A stretch of DNA of 64,000 nucleotides, from the NCBI RefSeq assembly GCF_000471625.1, contig NZ_AUSW01000025.1, forward strand, positions 124,001-188,000. The letters run 5' to 3'. The notes below the pieces were generated by a model. That model was not told where the DNA came from. It did no database searches and worked only from the letters and a program-made list of their open reading frames with translations. Position 1 is the stretch's first letter; each line of letters opens with the position of its first letter. The stretch is from Psychrobacter aquaticus CMS 56 (GTDB lineage Bacteria > Pseudomonadota > Gammaproteobacteria > Pseudomonadales > Moraxellaceae). The translations under genes and the position numbers were made by a program. Shown here one piece after another: positions 39,624 to 49,888 of the stretch.

Positions 39624-40148
39624 TTATGATAACGCTTTGTCGATAGCTTCAACAAAGTTTTTGATATCGTCTGGATTGCGTGATGTAATTAAATTACCAT
39701 CTACTTGTACAGTCTTATTTATAAAAGTTGCCCCAGCATTTTCTAAATCAGTTTGAAGAGAGTTATAGGCCGTCAATGTTTTGCCTTTAGCAATCCCTGC
39801 ATTGATAAGTATCCAAGGCGCATGACAAATCGCAGCCAACGGTTTGCCTGCTTCATAAATAGCCTTAACAAGGCTATGTGCTTGTTCATTATCGCGAATT
39901 GTATCAGCATTGACAGTGCCACCCGGCAATACTAACGCGTCATAATCATTAGACTTTGCCTCTGTTGCAAAGATATCAGCAGTAAAGGTATCGCCTTTAT
40001 CTACGTCTTGCTTCATTGCCTGAACTTCTTTTTCTTTATTAGTAGTAATAAGAATGGTCTTATAACCTTTATCTTTTAACTGATTATTGACGTCTTCATA
40101 CTCTGCTTGTTCAAAGTTATTGTGTAATAAAAAAGCGATCGTTTTCAT
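39624..40148 (-). CDS. DJ-1/PfpI-family protein
   Basis: A 174-residue single-domain DJ-1/PfpI/YhbO-like protein, a family linked to stress resistance, glyoxalase or chaperone-type activity. The nucleophile elbow is ICHAPW with the catalytic Cys near residue 108. DALVLPGGTVNADTIR and the C-terminal LITSRNPDDIKNFVEAI are typical, including the Arg-Asn-Pro-Asp stretch. The upstream Glu of the catalytic set is probably in NNFEQAEYED. It sits between truB and rpsO, where the order conserved in E. coli has no gene. Confidence 0.9.
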   Translation of the reverse strand: MKTIAFLLHNNFEQAEYEDVNNQLKDKGYKTILITTNKEKEVQAMKQDVDKGDTFTADIFATEAKSNDYDALVLPGGTVNADTIRDNEQAHSLVKAIYEAGKPLAAICHAPWILINAGIAKGKTLTAYNSLQTDLENAGATFINKTVQVDGNLITSRNPDDIKNFVEAIDKALS

Positions 40149-40390
40149 AATATATCTTCTTCTATTAATGAATTATTGGTAAAGTGTTCTGACTATTTTT
40201 TTATTTATAATTATAATATATAGAAAATCTTAGTTTTTTTAGTTATATTCATATTTGACAATCATTATATCTATTTTTTATTATCTAATAATTTTTTATA
40301 GTTTTTATAGTTTTTATTATTCTGCTTATTATTTTATTACTCTTTCAAATTATTTTTCTCATTGGCTTTCCCTAGCTGGTATAACTAATG
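40149..40390. other. AT-rich upstream region of the PfpI-like gene
   Basis: About 240 bp of nearly pure A/T with repeated TTTTATAG and TTATTATT motifs (40196-40350). No gene. It probably holds the promoter of the stress cluster, perhaps with UP-element or curved-DNA character. Confidence 0.45.
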
Positions 40391-40393
40391 TAC

Positions 40394-40426
40394 AAAAAAA
40401 ACAGGTTTCACCATAGGCGAAACCTG
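40394..40426 (-). terminator. Terminator of truB
   Basis: On the minus strand CAGGTTTCGCC pairs with GGTGAAACCTG and is followed by eight T. Confidence 0.85.
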
Positions 40427-40481
40427 CAATAAAATGTGACGATATGTGATTAGTGTAAACTGTTAGTAAGTGAACTGAAGA

Positions 40482-41570
40482 TTAGCGTTGAATGAGCTTT
40501 TTGGGCTGTAATCGACCATTGAGACTGACAGCACCCAGTCCAAGAAATAAACCGTTCTCATCTACCAAACGTATATCCACTGGTATCTCATGCTCTGCCA
40601 GCGGTATTTTGTAGGAATGATTATTAGCAGAACTATCATTAGTGACTGTATTAAGATGAGTGATCTGATGGCTGATTGTCGTCTCATCTTCACCGATAAC
40701 TGATTGATTCGCAATGTTATCTGACACATAATCTTTAAGATCATCGGTTAGCTGTTCAAATACATTTAAGCGTTGACCCATGTGTACACGAGTACACTGT
40801 TCAGTCGTTAAGGTCAGCTCAGCTTCGATATCGATGCAAGCATCTACTGGCATCAAATGTGCCTGCCGAGTATCTAAAGTTATCTCTTCTAATTCTGATA
40901 AGGCAATTGCATCATCGATAGTAAAGTTACCCACTTGCGTGCGTCGTAACGCTGTCAAATGCCCTAATGTGCCCATTGCCTTAGCGATGTCTTCACCCAA
41001 TACGCGCACGTAAGTGCCTTTCGTACAAGTCACCGTCACTTGGATTTGTTCAGCATCAATCGAACTAATATCAATTGCCTTAACAACAATATCTCTTGGC
41101 GAGCGTTCTACTTCAATACCAGCACGGGCATATTCGTACAGTTTTTTGCCATCTTTTTTTAAAGCAGAATACATCGGTGGTATCTGCTGCTGAGCGCCTA
41201 AAAATTGCTGGGCAATGTCAGCCAATAGGCTATCATCAAACTTCGGAATAGGTGCTTGGGCCACTATTTGACCGTCTGCATCCCCTGTATCTGTCTGACT
41301 ACCGAGTAAGATAGTGGCTTGGTAAGATTTGTCCGCATCTAGTTGATAATGACTGAATTTGGTTGCTTCGCCCATGCAAATAGGTAATAGACCCGTTGCC
41401 ATTGGATCAAGCGTACCAGTATGACCTGCTTTTTTACTGTCGTGGTTCGGTGATTTAAACAGATATTTCACCTTTGACACCACTTGCTGCGAGGTCATGC
41501 CTTTAGGCTTATCCACTAAGATAACACCTGAGACTTTTATTTTGTCGGTTTGCTTAGGTGGTGTAGGCAT
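40482..41570 (-). CDS. truB: tRNA pseudouridine(55) synthase
   Basis: It makes pseudouridine 55 in the T loop of tRNAs. The catalytic Asp is in GHTGTLDPMATGLLPICMGEATK; the start has VSGVILVDKPKGMTSQQVVSKVK, and the binding segment PPMYSALKKDGKKLYEYAR is intact. At 362 residues it exceeds E. coli TruB by about 48, mainly because of an acidic, Asn/Thr-rich insertion (about residues 280-325) before the C-terminal PUA-like region. It begins about 10 bp after rbfA. Confidence 0.95.
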   Translation of the reverse strand: MPTPPKQTDKIKVSGVILVDKPKGMTSQQVVSKVKYLFKSPNHDSKKAGHTGTLDPMATGLLPICMGEATKFSHYQLDADKSYQATILLGSQTDTGDADGQIVAQAPIPKFDDSLLADIAQQFLGAQQQIPPMYSALKKDGKKLYEYARAGIEVERSPRDIVVKAIDISSIDAEQIQVTVTCTKGTYVRVLGEDIAKAMGTLGHLTALRRTQVGNFTIDDAIALSELEEITLDTRQAHLMPVDACIDIEAELTLTTEQCTRVHMGQRLNVFEQLTDDLKDYVSDNIANQSVIGEDETTISHQITHLNTVTNDSSANNHSYKIPLAEHEIPVDIRLVDENGLFLGLGAVSLNGRLQPKKLIQR

Positions 41571-41579
41571 AATAGTCGC

Positions 41580-41969
41580 TTACTCTTCATTTTCATTTTT
41601 TTCGGTCTTAGTGACAGCTTGGTTAATCAAATCCATCATATAATTGCCACGAGCGGTCACTTCATCATAATGAAAACGTAGGCGCGGCGTGGTACGTGTT
41701 TTTAGACTGTGGCTTAGCTCAGTACGTAAAAAACCTGCCGCTTTGTTTAGTACTTTGATACTCTCTTCGTGATTGGTCTTGGTCATGGCATCGTTGAGCT
41801 CAGGCTCCATAATGGTGACATAGATATCGGCATACCCTAAGTCTGGACTAACCTTGACACTAGAGATAGTGACAAAGCCGGTCAAACGAGGGTCATTGAC
41901 TGCATCACGAATAAGTACCGCAAGCTCACGCTGAATTTGATCGGATAAGCGTTGTAATCGTTGGTTCAT
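41580..41969 (-). CDS. rbfA: Ribosome-binding factor A
   Basis: A small factor for 30S maturation and cold adaptation. It has 129 residues with the RbfA KH-type pattern: QRLSDQIQRELAVLIRDAVNDPRLTGFVTISSV, VSPDLGYADIYVTI and LKTRTTPRLRFHYDEV. It is followed closely by truB. A strong terminator precedes it, so it may have its own promoter rather than relying on infB transcription. Confidence 0.95.
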   Translation of the reverse strand: MNQRLQRLSDQIQRELAVLIRDAVNDPRLTGFVTISSVKVSPDLGYADIYVTIMEPELNDAMTKTNHEESIKVLNKAAGFLRTELSHSLKTRTTPRLRFHYDEVTARGNYMMDLINQAVTKTEKNENEE

Positions 41970-42062
41970 GTTATTACCTTTGTTTAAATATGGCTTATTT
42001 TTATTGATATATGGTTAGGTCAATATAAAAGAGAAAGCTGAATTAATGGACTGATATTTGTT

Positions 42063-42097
42063 AAAAAAGGCCTAGCAGGATGTACCTGTTAGGCCTA
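42063..42097 (-). terminator. Terminator between infB and rbfA
   Basis: On the minus strand GGCCTAACAGG pairs with CCTGCTAGGCC and is followed by six T. It lies about 90 bp after the infB stop and about 95 bp before rbfA. Confidence 0.82.
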
Positions 42098-42184
42098 AGT
42101 ACAACTAGATATGAAAAAACCGTCTAATATACTCAGCTGAGTAAGCGTATTGTATAATTAGATAATCTGCATCCAATGGTAACT

Positions 42185-44914
42185 TTAGATAGTACGTGCG
42201 AACTCTTGAATTTCAAAGACTTCGATTTTATCACCAGCTTCAACATCATAGCCACGAACAGCCAGACCACATTCCATACCAGTACGTACTTCATTAACGT
42301 CTTCTTTATAACGACGCAATGATTGCAATTGACCTGTAAAGATAACTTGGTCGTCACGCAATACGCGGATAGGTTTGTTGCGATAGATTGTACCTTCAAC
42401 CACCATACAACCAGCCGCAGCACCAAACTTACTAGAGCGGAATACTTCGCGAACGTCTGCCACACCAAGAATTTTCTCACGATGTTCAGGAGCGAGCATA
42501 CCACTCATCGCTGCTTTCACATCATCGATCAAGCCATAGATAACACTATAATAGCGAATATCCATATTAGCAGCATCTGCTTTACGGCGTGCGGTTGCAT
42601 CTGCACGGACGTTGAAACCTAACAATACCGCTTCGCTAGACTCTGCAAGTGTCACATCAGACTCAGAAATAGGGCCAACACCTGAACTAATTACTCGAAC
42701 TTTTACTTCGTCAGTTGATAACTCATTCAATGCCGCTAATAATGCTTCAAGTGAACCACGAACATCGGTTTTTAACACGATATTCAAGAATGAGACATTG
42801 CCTTGTTCCATCTGATCAAACATGCTCTCTAAACGCATGGCATTTTGACGTTCAAGTTGACGCTCACGCTCGCGGTTGGTTCTAAAGTCAGCAACTTCAC
42901 GCGCTTTTTTCTCATCAGTCACGACTAAGAACTCGCTACCAGCTGCTGGGGTTTCAGGCAAACCTAAAATCTCTACAGGAATAGAAGGGCCCGCTGATTG
43001 AACTCGCTTACCATGCTCATCTGTCAACGCTCGAACTTTACCATAGTGTTCGCCCGCTAAGACCAAATCGCCTTGCTTCAATGTACCTTTTTTCACTAGC
43101 ACACTAACGACTGGGCCACGGCCTTTCTCAAGTCTTGACTCGATAACAACACCTTGTGCAGCACCATCTAATGGCGCTTCTAGTTCCATCAGTTCCGCTT
43201 GCAGACTGATAAACTCTAATAACTCGTCGATACCTTCACCCGTTTTGGCTGAGATACGAGCCATTGGCGTATCACCGCCCCACGCTTCTGATACCACTTC
43301 TTTGGTAGTCAACTCATTAAGAACACGATCAGGATCAGCACCAGGCTTATCCATTTTGTTAATTGCAACGATAATTGGCGTTCCAGCCGCACGCGCATGA
43401 TCAATCGCTTCTACGGTTTGTGGCATCATACCGTCATCAGCGGCAACAACCAATACAACGATATCCGTCGCTTGAGCACCACGTGAACGCATCGCACTAA
43501 AAGCGGCGTGACCAGGGGTATCAAGGAAGGTAATAACACCGCGCTCGGTTTTTACATGGTAAGCGCCGATATGCTGAGTAATACCGCCCGCTTCGCCCGT
43601 GGCAACTTTCGTTTCACGGATTTTGTCCAATAGTGAGGTTTTACCATGGTCAACATGACCCATAATCGTCACGACTGGTGGACGTGTTTGTACGTTACTG
43701 CTGCGTTCATTAACCGCATCTTGTAAATCGTCTTCAACTTTTGTATCACTGACTGGGACAGGGTTATGACCCATTTCTTCAACAAGTAAACTTGCGGTCG
43801 CTTGATCAATGGTATCTGACTCACGTGCCATCTCGCCCATCTTCATAAGCAACTTGGTCACTTCACGAGCTTTAACTGCCATACGTTGTGCTAGATCAGC
43901 TACAGTAATATGCTCGCTAATCTCAACATCATAAACGATTTTTTCAACAGGTTTTTCAAATTTATGTTGTGATGCTTGCGTTGAGCGCAAACCATTTTTA
44001 CGGTTTTTGATCTCACGCTCATCTTGATTTTTACGACGACCACGACCACGAGCACTCGTGGTGCTAGTACCGCGTTTGATTTCACGACGTTCTTTTTCGA
44101 AAGATTCTTCTAATGCGTCACCGACCAGACCTTCTGCCAATGGCTCATCTTTGCGAACTTCAGCAACTGGCTCACGGTCAGTATATTGACCTGCCATTTT
44201 ACGCATTTGTTCGAGCGTACGTTTTTGCGCTTCTTCAGCTTGAGTACGACGTGTTTCTGTTTCAATTTCGCGTAAACGGGCTTCTTCTTTCTCACGCGCT
44301 TCGCGAGCTTTACGTTCTGCTGCCGTTTCAACTTTTGGTTTTGTCGCAGCCACTTTTTTCTTTGGTTGCTCTTTAGGCTTGACCTCAACAGTGGTCTTAC
44401 CACCTTTTTTCACAACCACTGAAGTCGAGATGTCGTCATTCTTGTCATCTGACTTTTTGCTAGAGCCTAAGCTTGCACGCATCGCTGCTAAGGTAGCGGC
44501 TTGGCGTTCTTCAGATTTTTTCTTAGTCGCAGCACGCTCTTCAGCATCTTTAGCAGCACGCTCTTGCGATTCAATCATCGCTTGCTCACGCGCAGCCAAT
44601 TCTTCAGCCATCTTTTCTGGATCCGGCTTTTCGAATACTTTCTTTTTACGTACTTCAACATTGACGCTCTTAGATTTACCTGAAGAGCCTGTCACGCGCG
44701 CAGTACTGGTCGTTTTAGATTTTAGACTAATACGACGTTTTTCCTGCTGACCATGACTTTGCTTTAAATACGTCACCAACTTCTCTTGCTCAAGCTCGGT
44801 GACTAGGTCATCCTCTGCGCGAGCAGGCAGTCCAGCATCTACCAGTTGCTGCTTTACAGCACTTGCGGTTTTGCCTACCATATCTGCCAGTTCTTTGACG
44901 GTCTTATCTGCCAT
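42185..44914 (-). CDS. infB: Translation initiation factor IF-2
   Basis: A GTPase that brings fMet-tRNA to the 30S subunit. It has 909 residues. The N-terminal IF2N domain ([20 protein letters not shown]) is followed by a long Lys/Glu/Arg-rich linker. The G domain has [26 protein letters not shown] and [12 protein letters not shown]; domains II-IV follow. An in-frame start inside the linker for a shorter isoform was not assigned. Co-transcribed with nusA. Confidence 0.97.
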   Translation of the reverse strand: MADKTVKELADMVGKTASAVKQQLVDAGLPARAEDDLVTELEQEKLVTYLKQSHGQQEKRRISLKSKTTSTARVTGSSGKSKSVNVEVRKKKVFEKPDPEKMAEELAAREQAMIESQERAAKDAEERAATKKKSEERQAATLAAMRASLGSSKKSDDKNDDISTSVVVKKGGKTTVEVKPKEQPKKKVAATKPKVETAAERKAREAREKEEARLREIETETRRTQAEEAQKRTLEQMRKMAGQYTDREPVAEVRKDEPLAEGLVGDALEESFEKERREIKRGTSTTSARGRGRRKNQDEREIKNRKNGLRSTQASQHKFEKPVEKIVYDVEISEHITVADLAQRMAVKAREVTKLLMKMGEMARESDTIDQATASLLVEEMGHNPVPVSDTKVEDDLQDAVNERSSNVQTRPPVVTIMGHVDHGKTSLLDKIRETKVATGEAGGITQHIGAYHVKTERGVITFLDTPGHAAFSAMRSRGAQATDIVVLVVAADDGMMPQTVEAIDHARAAGTPIIVAINKMDKPGADPDRVLNELTTKEVVSEAWGGDTPMARISAKTGEGIDELLEFISLQAELMELEAPLDGAAQGVVIESRLEKGRGPVVSVLVKKGTLKQGDLVLAGEHYGKVRALTDEHGKRVQSAGPSIPVEILGLPETPAAGSEFLVVTDEKKAREVADFRTNRERERQLERQNAMRLESMFDQMEQGNVSFLNIVLKTDVRGSLEALLAALNELSTDEVKVRVISSGVGPISESDVTLAESSEAVLLGFNVRADATARRKADAANMDIRYYSVIYGLIDDVKAAMSGMLAPEHREKILGVADVREVFRSSKFGAAAGCMVVEGTIYRNKPIRVLRDDQVIFTGQLQSLRRYKEDVNEVRTGMECGLAVRGYDVEAGDKIEVFEIQEFARTI

Positions 44915-45065
44915 TTATTATCACCTACTGTCTATTATTTGCTATATGTTCAATTCAGTTGTTGGCTACAAATGATTGGGGTAAGGCCAGTATTTGTGTT
45001 GCGTTCATACCGGCACTTTATTATCGATAGCATATCACCAAAAGACAGCGATATGCAGTTACCGC

Positions 45066-46550
45066 TTATTCATTGAACCAAGATTCCCGAGCTTTCATGA
45101 TGAGTTTTCCTGCGGTTTCAGAGTCTAAACCTTCGATATCTTCGAGATCGAAGACGGCTTGTTCTGCCAAATCGTCAACGGTAATGATGTCTTTTTGTGC
45201 CATTTTATAGGCCCAGCTAACTGTCATACCTTCAAGCTCTTGTAGCTCTTGACTTGGCTCTTTCATGTTTTGTTGTTTGACCAGCTCATCAGCGATGACC
45301 ACTTCTTTAGCACGCTCTTGAATCATCTCAATCGCTTCGTCGTCGAGCCCTTCAATATCATAGAAGGTTTCAACTGGCACGTAAGCCACTTCTTCAATAC
45401 TGGTAAAACCAATATCGACAAGGGCCTGAGCTAGGTCTTTATCCACTTCTAGGCGTTCATAAAATAACTCAATGAATGCTTTGGATTCGTTTTGCTGACG
45501 TTGCTGATACTCTTCTTCTAGCATCATATTCAGCTTATAGCCTGTCAGCTCAGAAGCCAGACGGACGTTTTGACCTTGTGAGCCAATGGCACGTGCCAAC
45601 TGATCGTTGGTGCTAAAAATAATATCAGCGGTTTGCATATCTTCATCTAGGATAATACTGCTAACATCAGCTGGCTCTAGCGCACTGATGATAAATTGAG
45701 CAGGATCATCTGACCAAACCACCACATCAATACGCTCACCATCCAGCTCTTGTTGTACTGCTTGAATACGCGTACCACGCATACCAATACAAGCACCTAC
45801 CGGATCAATACGATGATCGTTTGTCTTCACTGCTATTTTAGCACGCGTGCCCGGCAAGCGAGCGACATTACGAATTTCAATGATTTGTTCTGCAATCTCA
45901 GGCACTTCTTTTTGCATCAAGGCTGAGAGCATTTCAGGATGGGTGCGAGAGAGTAATAACTGTGCGCCGCGGTTTTCACGATTCACATGATATAAAATAG
46001 CATTGATACGTGATTTTGCCCGTAGTTGCTCACGTGGCAGCATTTGATCACGTGATAAATAACCTTCTGCGTTATCACCTAAATCGATAATGTAACCATC
46101 ACGGGTCTGTTTTTTGACCTCGCCGTACATCATCTCACCAATACGTGGCTCAAAGGCATCGGCGACTAGCGCACGTTCAGCTTCACGGATTTTTTGGATA
46201 ATAACTTGTTTGGCTTGTGTGGCAGCAATACGACCGAATTCAATCGACTCAATCTGCTCTTCTTTAATATCGCCAATTGACCATTCTTCTTGGTCAAGGT
46301 CTGTGATAGCAAGCTGACAAGCGGGCATTTCATGGTCTTCGTCTGCAACCACTGTCCAGTAACGATAAGTATCGTAGTCACCCGTTGTACGATCAATAGC
46401 AACTCGTACGGCCACTTCTGGCTGTTCGGTGTATACTTTTTTCTTAGTCGATACCACCAAAGCGTCTTCAATGGCTTCAAAGATATCTTCAGGATTTAAG
46501 CCCTTTTCATTACTGACAGTTTCTACTACCGTTAAGATTTCACGACTCAT
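45066..46550 (-). CDS. nusA: Transcription termination/antitermination protein NusA
   Basis: An RNA polymerase-binding elongation factor. It has 494 residues: an N-terminal polymerase-binding domain (MSREILTVVETVSNEKGL), an S1 domain (EVKKQTRDGYIIDLGDNAEG), two KH domains (ACIGMRGTRIQAVQQELDGERIDVV; ARAIGSQGQNVRLASELTG) and two C-terminal acidic helix-hairpin-helix repeats. It lies between rimP and infB. Confidence 0.97.
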   Translation of the reverse strand: MSREILTVVETVSNEKGLNPEDIFEAIEDALVVSTKKKVYTEQPEVAVRVAIDRTTGDYDTYRYWTVVADEDHEMPACQLAITDLDQEEWSIGDIKEEQIESIEFGRIAATQAKQVIIQKIREAERALVADAFEPRIGEMMYGEVKKQTRDGYIIDLGDNAEGYLSRDQMLPREQLRAKSRINAILYHVNRENRGAQLLLSRTHPEMLSALMQKEVPEIAEQIIEIRNVARLPGTRAKIAVKTNDHRIDPVGACIGMRGTRIQAVQQELDGERIDVVVWSDDPAQFIISALEPADVSSIILDEDMQTADIIFSTNDQLARAIGSQGQNVRLASELTGYKLNMMLEEEYQQRQQNESKAFIELFYERLEVDKDLAQALVDIGFTSIEEVAYVPVETFYDIEGLDDEAIEMIQERAKEVVIADELVKQQNMKEPSQELQELEGMTVSWAYKMAQKDIITVDDLAEQAVFDLEDIEGLDSETAGKLIMKARESWFNE

Positions 46551-46686
46551 GCTATACCTGTCCTATCATTTTTTAATTGACTTAAATTTTATAGTTTGTG
46601 TATGGGTATTATATTTTACTATAAGCCATATAAGCTATTTTAAGATCAAACCTCTTATTTATAAGCGGTTCCCTAATTTTATAAAA

Positions 46687-47187
46687 TTAAGCATCTTCAT
46701 AGACTAAATTGGCTTTATCAATATTACTTAGTGCAATCTCAAACTGCTCACCATCAATTGATGTCAGATGTAAAGAGTGTGCATCGATACTGTCTAGAGT
46801 GCCTGTTGCTTTGCGGCGTTTTTGATCGCCCTCACCAATGGCTTGAATCAAACGTAAGCTGACTTTTTGACCAACATATCCATGCATTTGCTCATCTGAG
46901 AAAAATGCACGATCAAAACCTGGTGAAGACACTTCTAAAATATACTCACCAGCGATGGGATCATGAACTTCTAGAATACCGCTGACTTGGTGATTCACCG
47001 CTGCACAGTTTTCAATCGTCACTTGTTTATCTTGAGCTTGCTCTTCTGGCAATGCCTCGATATAGATACGTAGTAAAGAGCGACGGCCTTGCGGCGCAAA
47101 TTCTATACCCCATAACGCTACATCGCAAGCAGCTACGGCAGGGGCAATGATATTAGTCAGTTCTGCAACTTTGGTCGAAAGCTTCAT
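46687..47187 (-). CDS. rimP: Ribosome maturation factor RimP
   Basis: A 166-residue factor for 30S assembly. It shows VALWGIEFAPQGRRSLLRIYIE, ENCAAVNHQVSGILEVHDPI and the signature YILEVSSPGFDRAFFSDEQ, then a C-terminal SH3-like domain. It is the first protein gene of rimP-nusA-infB. Confidence 0.95.
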   Translation of the reverse strand: MKLSTKVAELTNIIAPAVAACDVALWGIEFAPQGRRSLLRIYIEALPEEQAQDKQVTIENCAAVNHQVSGILEVHDPIAGEYILEVSSPGFDRAFFSDEQMHGYVGQKVSLRLIQAIGEGDQKRRKATGTLDSIDAHSLHLTSIDGEQFEIALSNIDKANLVYEDA

Positions 47188-47565
47188 AATCTATTTATAT
47201 TTTCCTATTCACTTGTCTATCGTACTTGGTAGACCATATCAACGTTTTTGATTGTCTTTTAATTATAAACTGTCTCTTATTGATATTGCCTCTTGCTTAG
47301 AGATAGTCACTATCAATATCTTAAACCACAATCCTTATGTGTTGTGCATTTATATAGGGATGAGCGCAAAAAACATCAAGCTCAGCCAGACAATGCCTTT
47401 ATTATTCATAAAGCCGTACTATCGATAAAAGAGTTAGGAATAAAAGATAGTGTTGCTTCAGAAAATCAAGCCAGTCACGGCAAGTGACAAAGAGTATTGT
47501 ACTCTATAGACTTAGAGCTTAGCACAAGTAGGATAGATACCGCGATAACACAGACCATCAGATAC
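47188..47565. other. Upstream region of rimP
   Basis: About 380 bp between rimP and the terminator of the tRNA unit. No credible gene was seen; a 64-codon plus-strand frame here has no support. It should hold the promoter of rimP-nusA-infB. Confidence 0.45.
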
Positions 47566-47594
47566 AAAAAAAACCCACAAGCATAATGGTGGGC
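47566..47594 (-). terminator. Terminator after the tRNA-fMet gene
   Basis: On the minus strand GCCCAC pairs with GTGGGT around a 10-nt loop and is followed by eight T, about 50 bp past the tRNA. Confidence 0.75.
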
Positions 47595-47640
47595 TAATCG
47601 TTACTGACAAATTTAGTATACAAAACATCAGTATAAAAAG

Positions 47641-47717
<77 letters not shown>

Positions 47718-47842
47718 TCAATCTAGAACGCACATTATAGGTAGGTTTACTAGAAGTGTCAACGTTTATTTTAAATAAAATTTAAATGAACTCATTAACA
47801 ACTATAAAACAGAACCTTACGCTGTGCCGCGTAATAAAAACT

Positions 47843-47926
47843 TGGTGCGATTGGGGGGACTTGAACCCCCACAGCTTGCGCCACCACCCCCTCAAGATGG
47901 CGTGTCTACCATTCCACCACAATCGC
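47843..47926 (-). tRNA. tRNA-Leu (GAG)
   Basis: A class II tRNA of 84 nt with encoded CCA, acceptor stem GCGATTG/CAATCGC, D-loop AATGGTAGAC, anticodon loop TCTTGAG with anticodon GAG, and a long variable arm (TGGTGGCGCAAGCTG). It lies between secG and tRNA-fMet, as leuU does in E. coli. Confidence 0.95.
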
Positions 47927-48067
47927 ATTTTACTACTCTGTTCTCAATATCCAATCTATCCGTAATGATGCTTAAGGTAGGCATCGATAGAAGCAGACTT
48001 GTAAAAACAGAAACGCATTGTAAATCTAACGTACCAAAATAGCAAGCGCTGCATGACCAAAAGACAC

Positions 48068-48376
48068 TTACTCAGGGTTTTGAGTCAATGGTCTCGGCGT
48101 TTGTGGGGCTGACACTGGTGCATCTAAACGAAACTGATCCTCGGCCTGCTTACGTGCATGTACCGCCAAGGTCATACTCGTAATAAAAAATATGACCGTC
48201 AACACGGCCGTCGCACGCGTTAAAAAGTTGGCAGTACCTGCCGCACCAAATACCGTACCTGACGAGCCAGCACCAAAAGAGGCTCCGGCGTCTGCCCCTT
48301 TACCATGCTGTATCAAAATCAAGCCGATCATGGCAATCGCCACGATAATGTGCAGGGCTAATATAAACGTAAACAT
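48068..48376 (-). CDS. secG: Preprotein translocase subunit SecG
   Basis: A small inner-membrane subunit of the SecYEG channel. Starting at the ATG after AGAGG it has 102 residues with two hydrophobic segments (FILALHIIVAIAMIGLILIQ; LTRATAVLTVIFFITSMTLAVH) around the conserved loop HGKGADAGASFGAGSSGTVFG. The open frame upstream has no supported start. Neighbours tpiA and tRNA-Leu match the usual gammaproteobacterial order. Confidence 0.95.
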   Translation of the reverse strand: MFTFILALHIIVAIAMIGLILIQHGKGADAGASFGAGSSGTVFGAAGTANFLTRATAVLTVIFFITSMTLAVHARKQAEDQFRLDAPVSAPQTPRPLTQNPE

Positions 48377-48563
48377 GGTGGCCTCTTTTGCCGCGTAATG
48401 ACGACGATAACGGAAAATAAATCTTAATAATGGTTGATAAGCACGTGCAATCACGTCAAATTGATTGTACTAAATAAGGCGCATTGTACACGATTGCAAG
48501 GGCACTGTTAAACCTACTTTTGCCAACTGATAAAGACAATTCATAGGCAAAGCAAGTATTTAA

Positions 48564-48709
48564 TATAGTTGATACCAAATAAAATGGATACACGATACGA
48601 TAACGCGAGACTTGGATAAATTTTTCTTGCTTGCTGTGCCGTTGCTGCCAGAGGCTACAAAAAATTTATCCAAGTCTCGCTGACTCTTTTTTATATCTAC
48701 ATGACTATG
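48564..48709 (+). repeat. Dispersed MITE-like repeat, copy 5
   Basis: 146 bp with ends ATATAGTTGATACCAAATA and ATCTACATGACTAT, arms GAGACTTGGATAAATTTT / AAATTTATCCAAGTCTCGC, and core CTTGCTTGCTGTGCCGTTGC. It lies between secG and tpiA. Confidence 0.85.
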
Positions 48710-48730
48710 GTTGAGCTTTATTTATACCAA

Positions 48731-49543
48731 CTAAGCATTTGCACGATTAAAGGCATTGGCAATCGCTAGAAAGCTGTCTGCTTTTAATGAAGCGCCGCCA
48801 ACCAAGGCACCATCAATCATAGGATCTGCCGCAAAGCTGTCCGCATTATCGGCATTGACACTCCCACCATACAAGACCGTCATTGCATCTAATGTTTCAG
48901 CAAAGCCTGCCACTGTTTGCTTAATATGCTGGTGCGTGTTGCTGACTTCTGTCACAGTTGGTACTTTGCCCGTGCCAATCGCCCATACCGGCTCATAAGC
49001 GATGATTAAGTGCTCAGATAACAATGAAATAAATGCTGGCTGCTCGGCAAGCAAGTCTTTAATCACTGATAATTGCGTATCGATGACTTCCAGCGTTTGC
49101 TTGTTATCATATTCTGTTTGAGTTTCCCCAATACACAGTACCACGCCCAAGTTTTGACTAAATGCATGGGTCAGCTTTTTTACTAGACTGTCATGAGATT
49201 CTTTATAATATTGACGGCGTTCAGAGTGGCCGAGTATCGTCCAAGTTGCCCCAGCATCTACGACTTGTTGCGCTGAGCAATCCCCTGTATACGCGCCCGT
49301 ACTTGCACTATGGCCGCCAATGTCTTGTGCAGCGCACAGCACTGGACTGTCCTTTAAACGCGCACTAACAGCAGCCAAATGAATACAGCTTGGTGCTACC
49401 ATCAACGTGCAGCGATTATTTGAAAGCGATGTATCCGTTTGCGTTTCAGCATGAATCGCCGTCAATAAGTCATCCACCAGTACATTGACGTCGTGGCTCG
49501 TTGCTGGATTCTGCTTCCAATTGCCAATTACCCAAGCTTGCAT
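48731..49543 (-). CDS. tpiA: Triose-phosphate isomerase
   Basis: It interconverts DHAP and glyceraldehyde 3-phosphate in glycolysis. From the ATG at 49543 it has 270 residues with WVIGNWKQN (active-site Asn/Lys), [12 protein letters not shown] (catalytic His), [15 protein letters not shown] (catalytic Glu) and [11 protein letters not shown]. The ATG six bases upstream would be too close to the AAGG site. About 15 residues longer than E. coli TpiA. Confidence 0.96.
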   Translation of the reverse strand: MQAWVIGNWKQNPATSHDVNVLVDDLLTAIHAETQTDTSLSNNRCTLMVAPSCIHLAAVSARLKDSPVLCAAQDIGGHSASTGAYTGDCSAQQVVDAGATWTILGHSERRQYYKESHDSLVKKLTHAFSQNLGVVLCIGETQTEYDNKQTLEVIDTQLSVIKDLLAEQPAFISLLSEHLIIAYEPVWAIGTGKVPTVTEVSNTHQHIKQTVAGFAETLDAMTVLYGGSVNADNADSFAADPMIDGALVGGASLKADSFLAIANAFNRANA

Positions 49544-49888
49544 TCTCATCTACCTTGTCTCGTGTATTCATGCCAATTCGGCCAATATGCGCGCCAGTAT
49601 AACAAATAATTCACAAGTGCTATAGTATGCCGCTATCAGAAACGAAACAGACTCTCAAAGCTGGCATTTTCTTGATATTGCCCTAAGCAGTAATTGTTTG
49701 TGGATGAATGGTTTGTATAAAGCCTTTAAAATCAAGTAAATTTCTATAGTATTGACTCAATAAGGAATAGAATACTATCCACAATTTAATAAAATGAGCC
49801 AGTGATGGCATACGCTATTTAAAAATGATAAATAGTAGGTGCCTGTCAGGTAAGTATGCAGCGTATTTGGTCTTAAGGAGAAGTCGTA
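49544..49888. other. Divergent region between tpiA and pilB
   Basis: 345 bp with no gene. It must contain both promoters. A TTGACT at 49752 could be a -35 for pilB, but no matching -10 at ideal spacing stands out. Confidence 0.35.

Noticed and set aside
42133..42504. 123-codon minus-strand frame overlapping the end of infB
   Set aside because: Out-of-frame shadow of the IF-2 C-terminal domain.
47293..47487. 64-codon plus-strand frame upstream of rimP
   Set aside because: No ribosome-binding site or similarity; sits in the likely promoter region.
47824..48042. 72-codon plus-strand frame over tRNA-Leu
   Set aside because: It is the antisense of a tRNA gene; such frames are a known annotation artefact.
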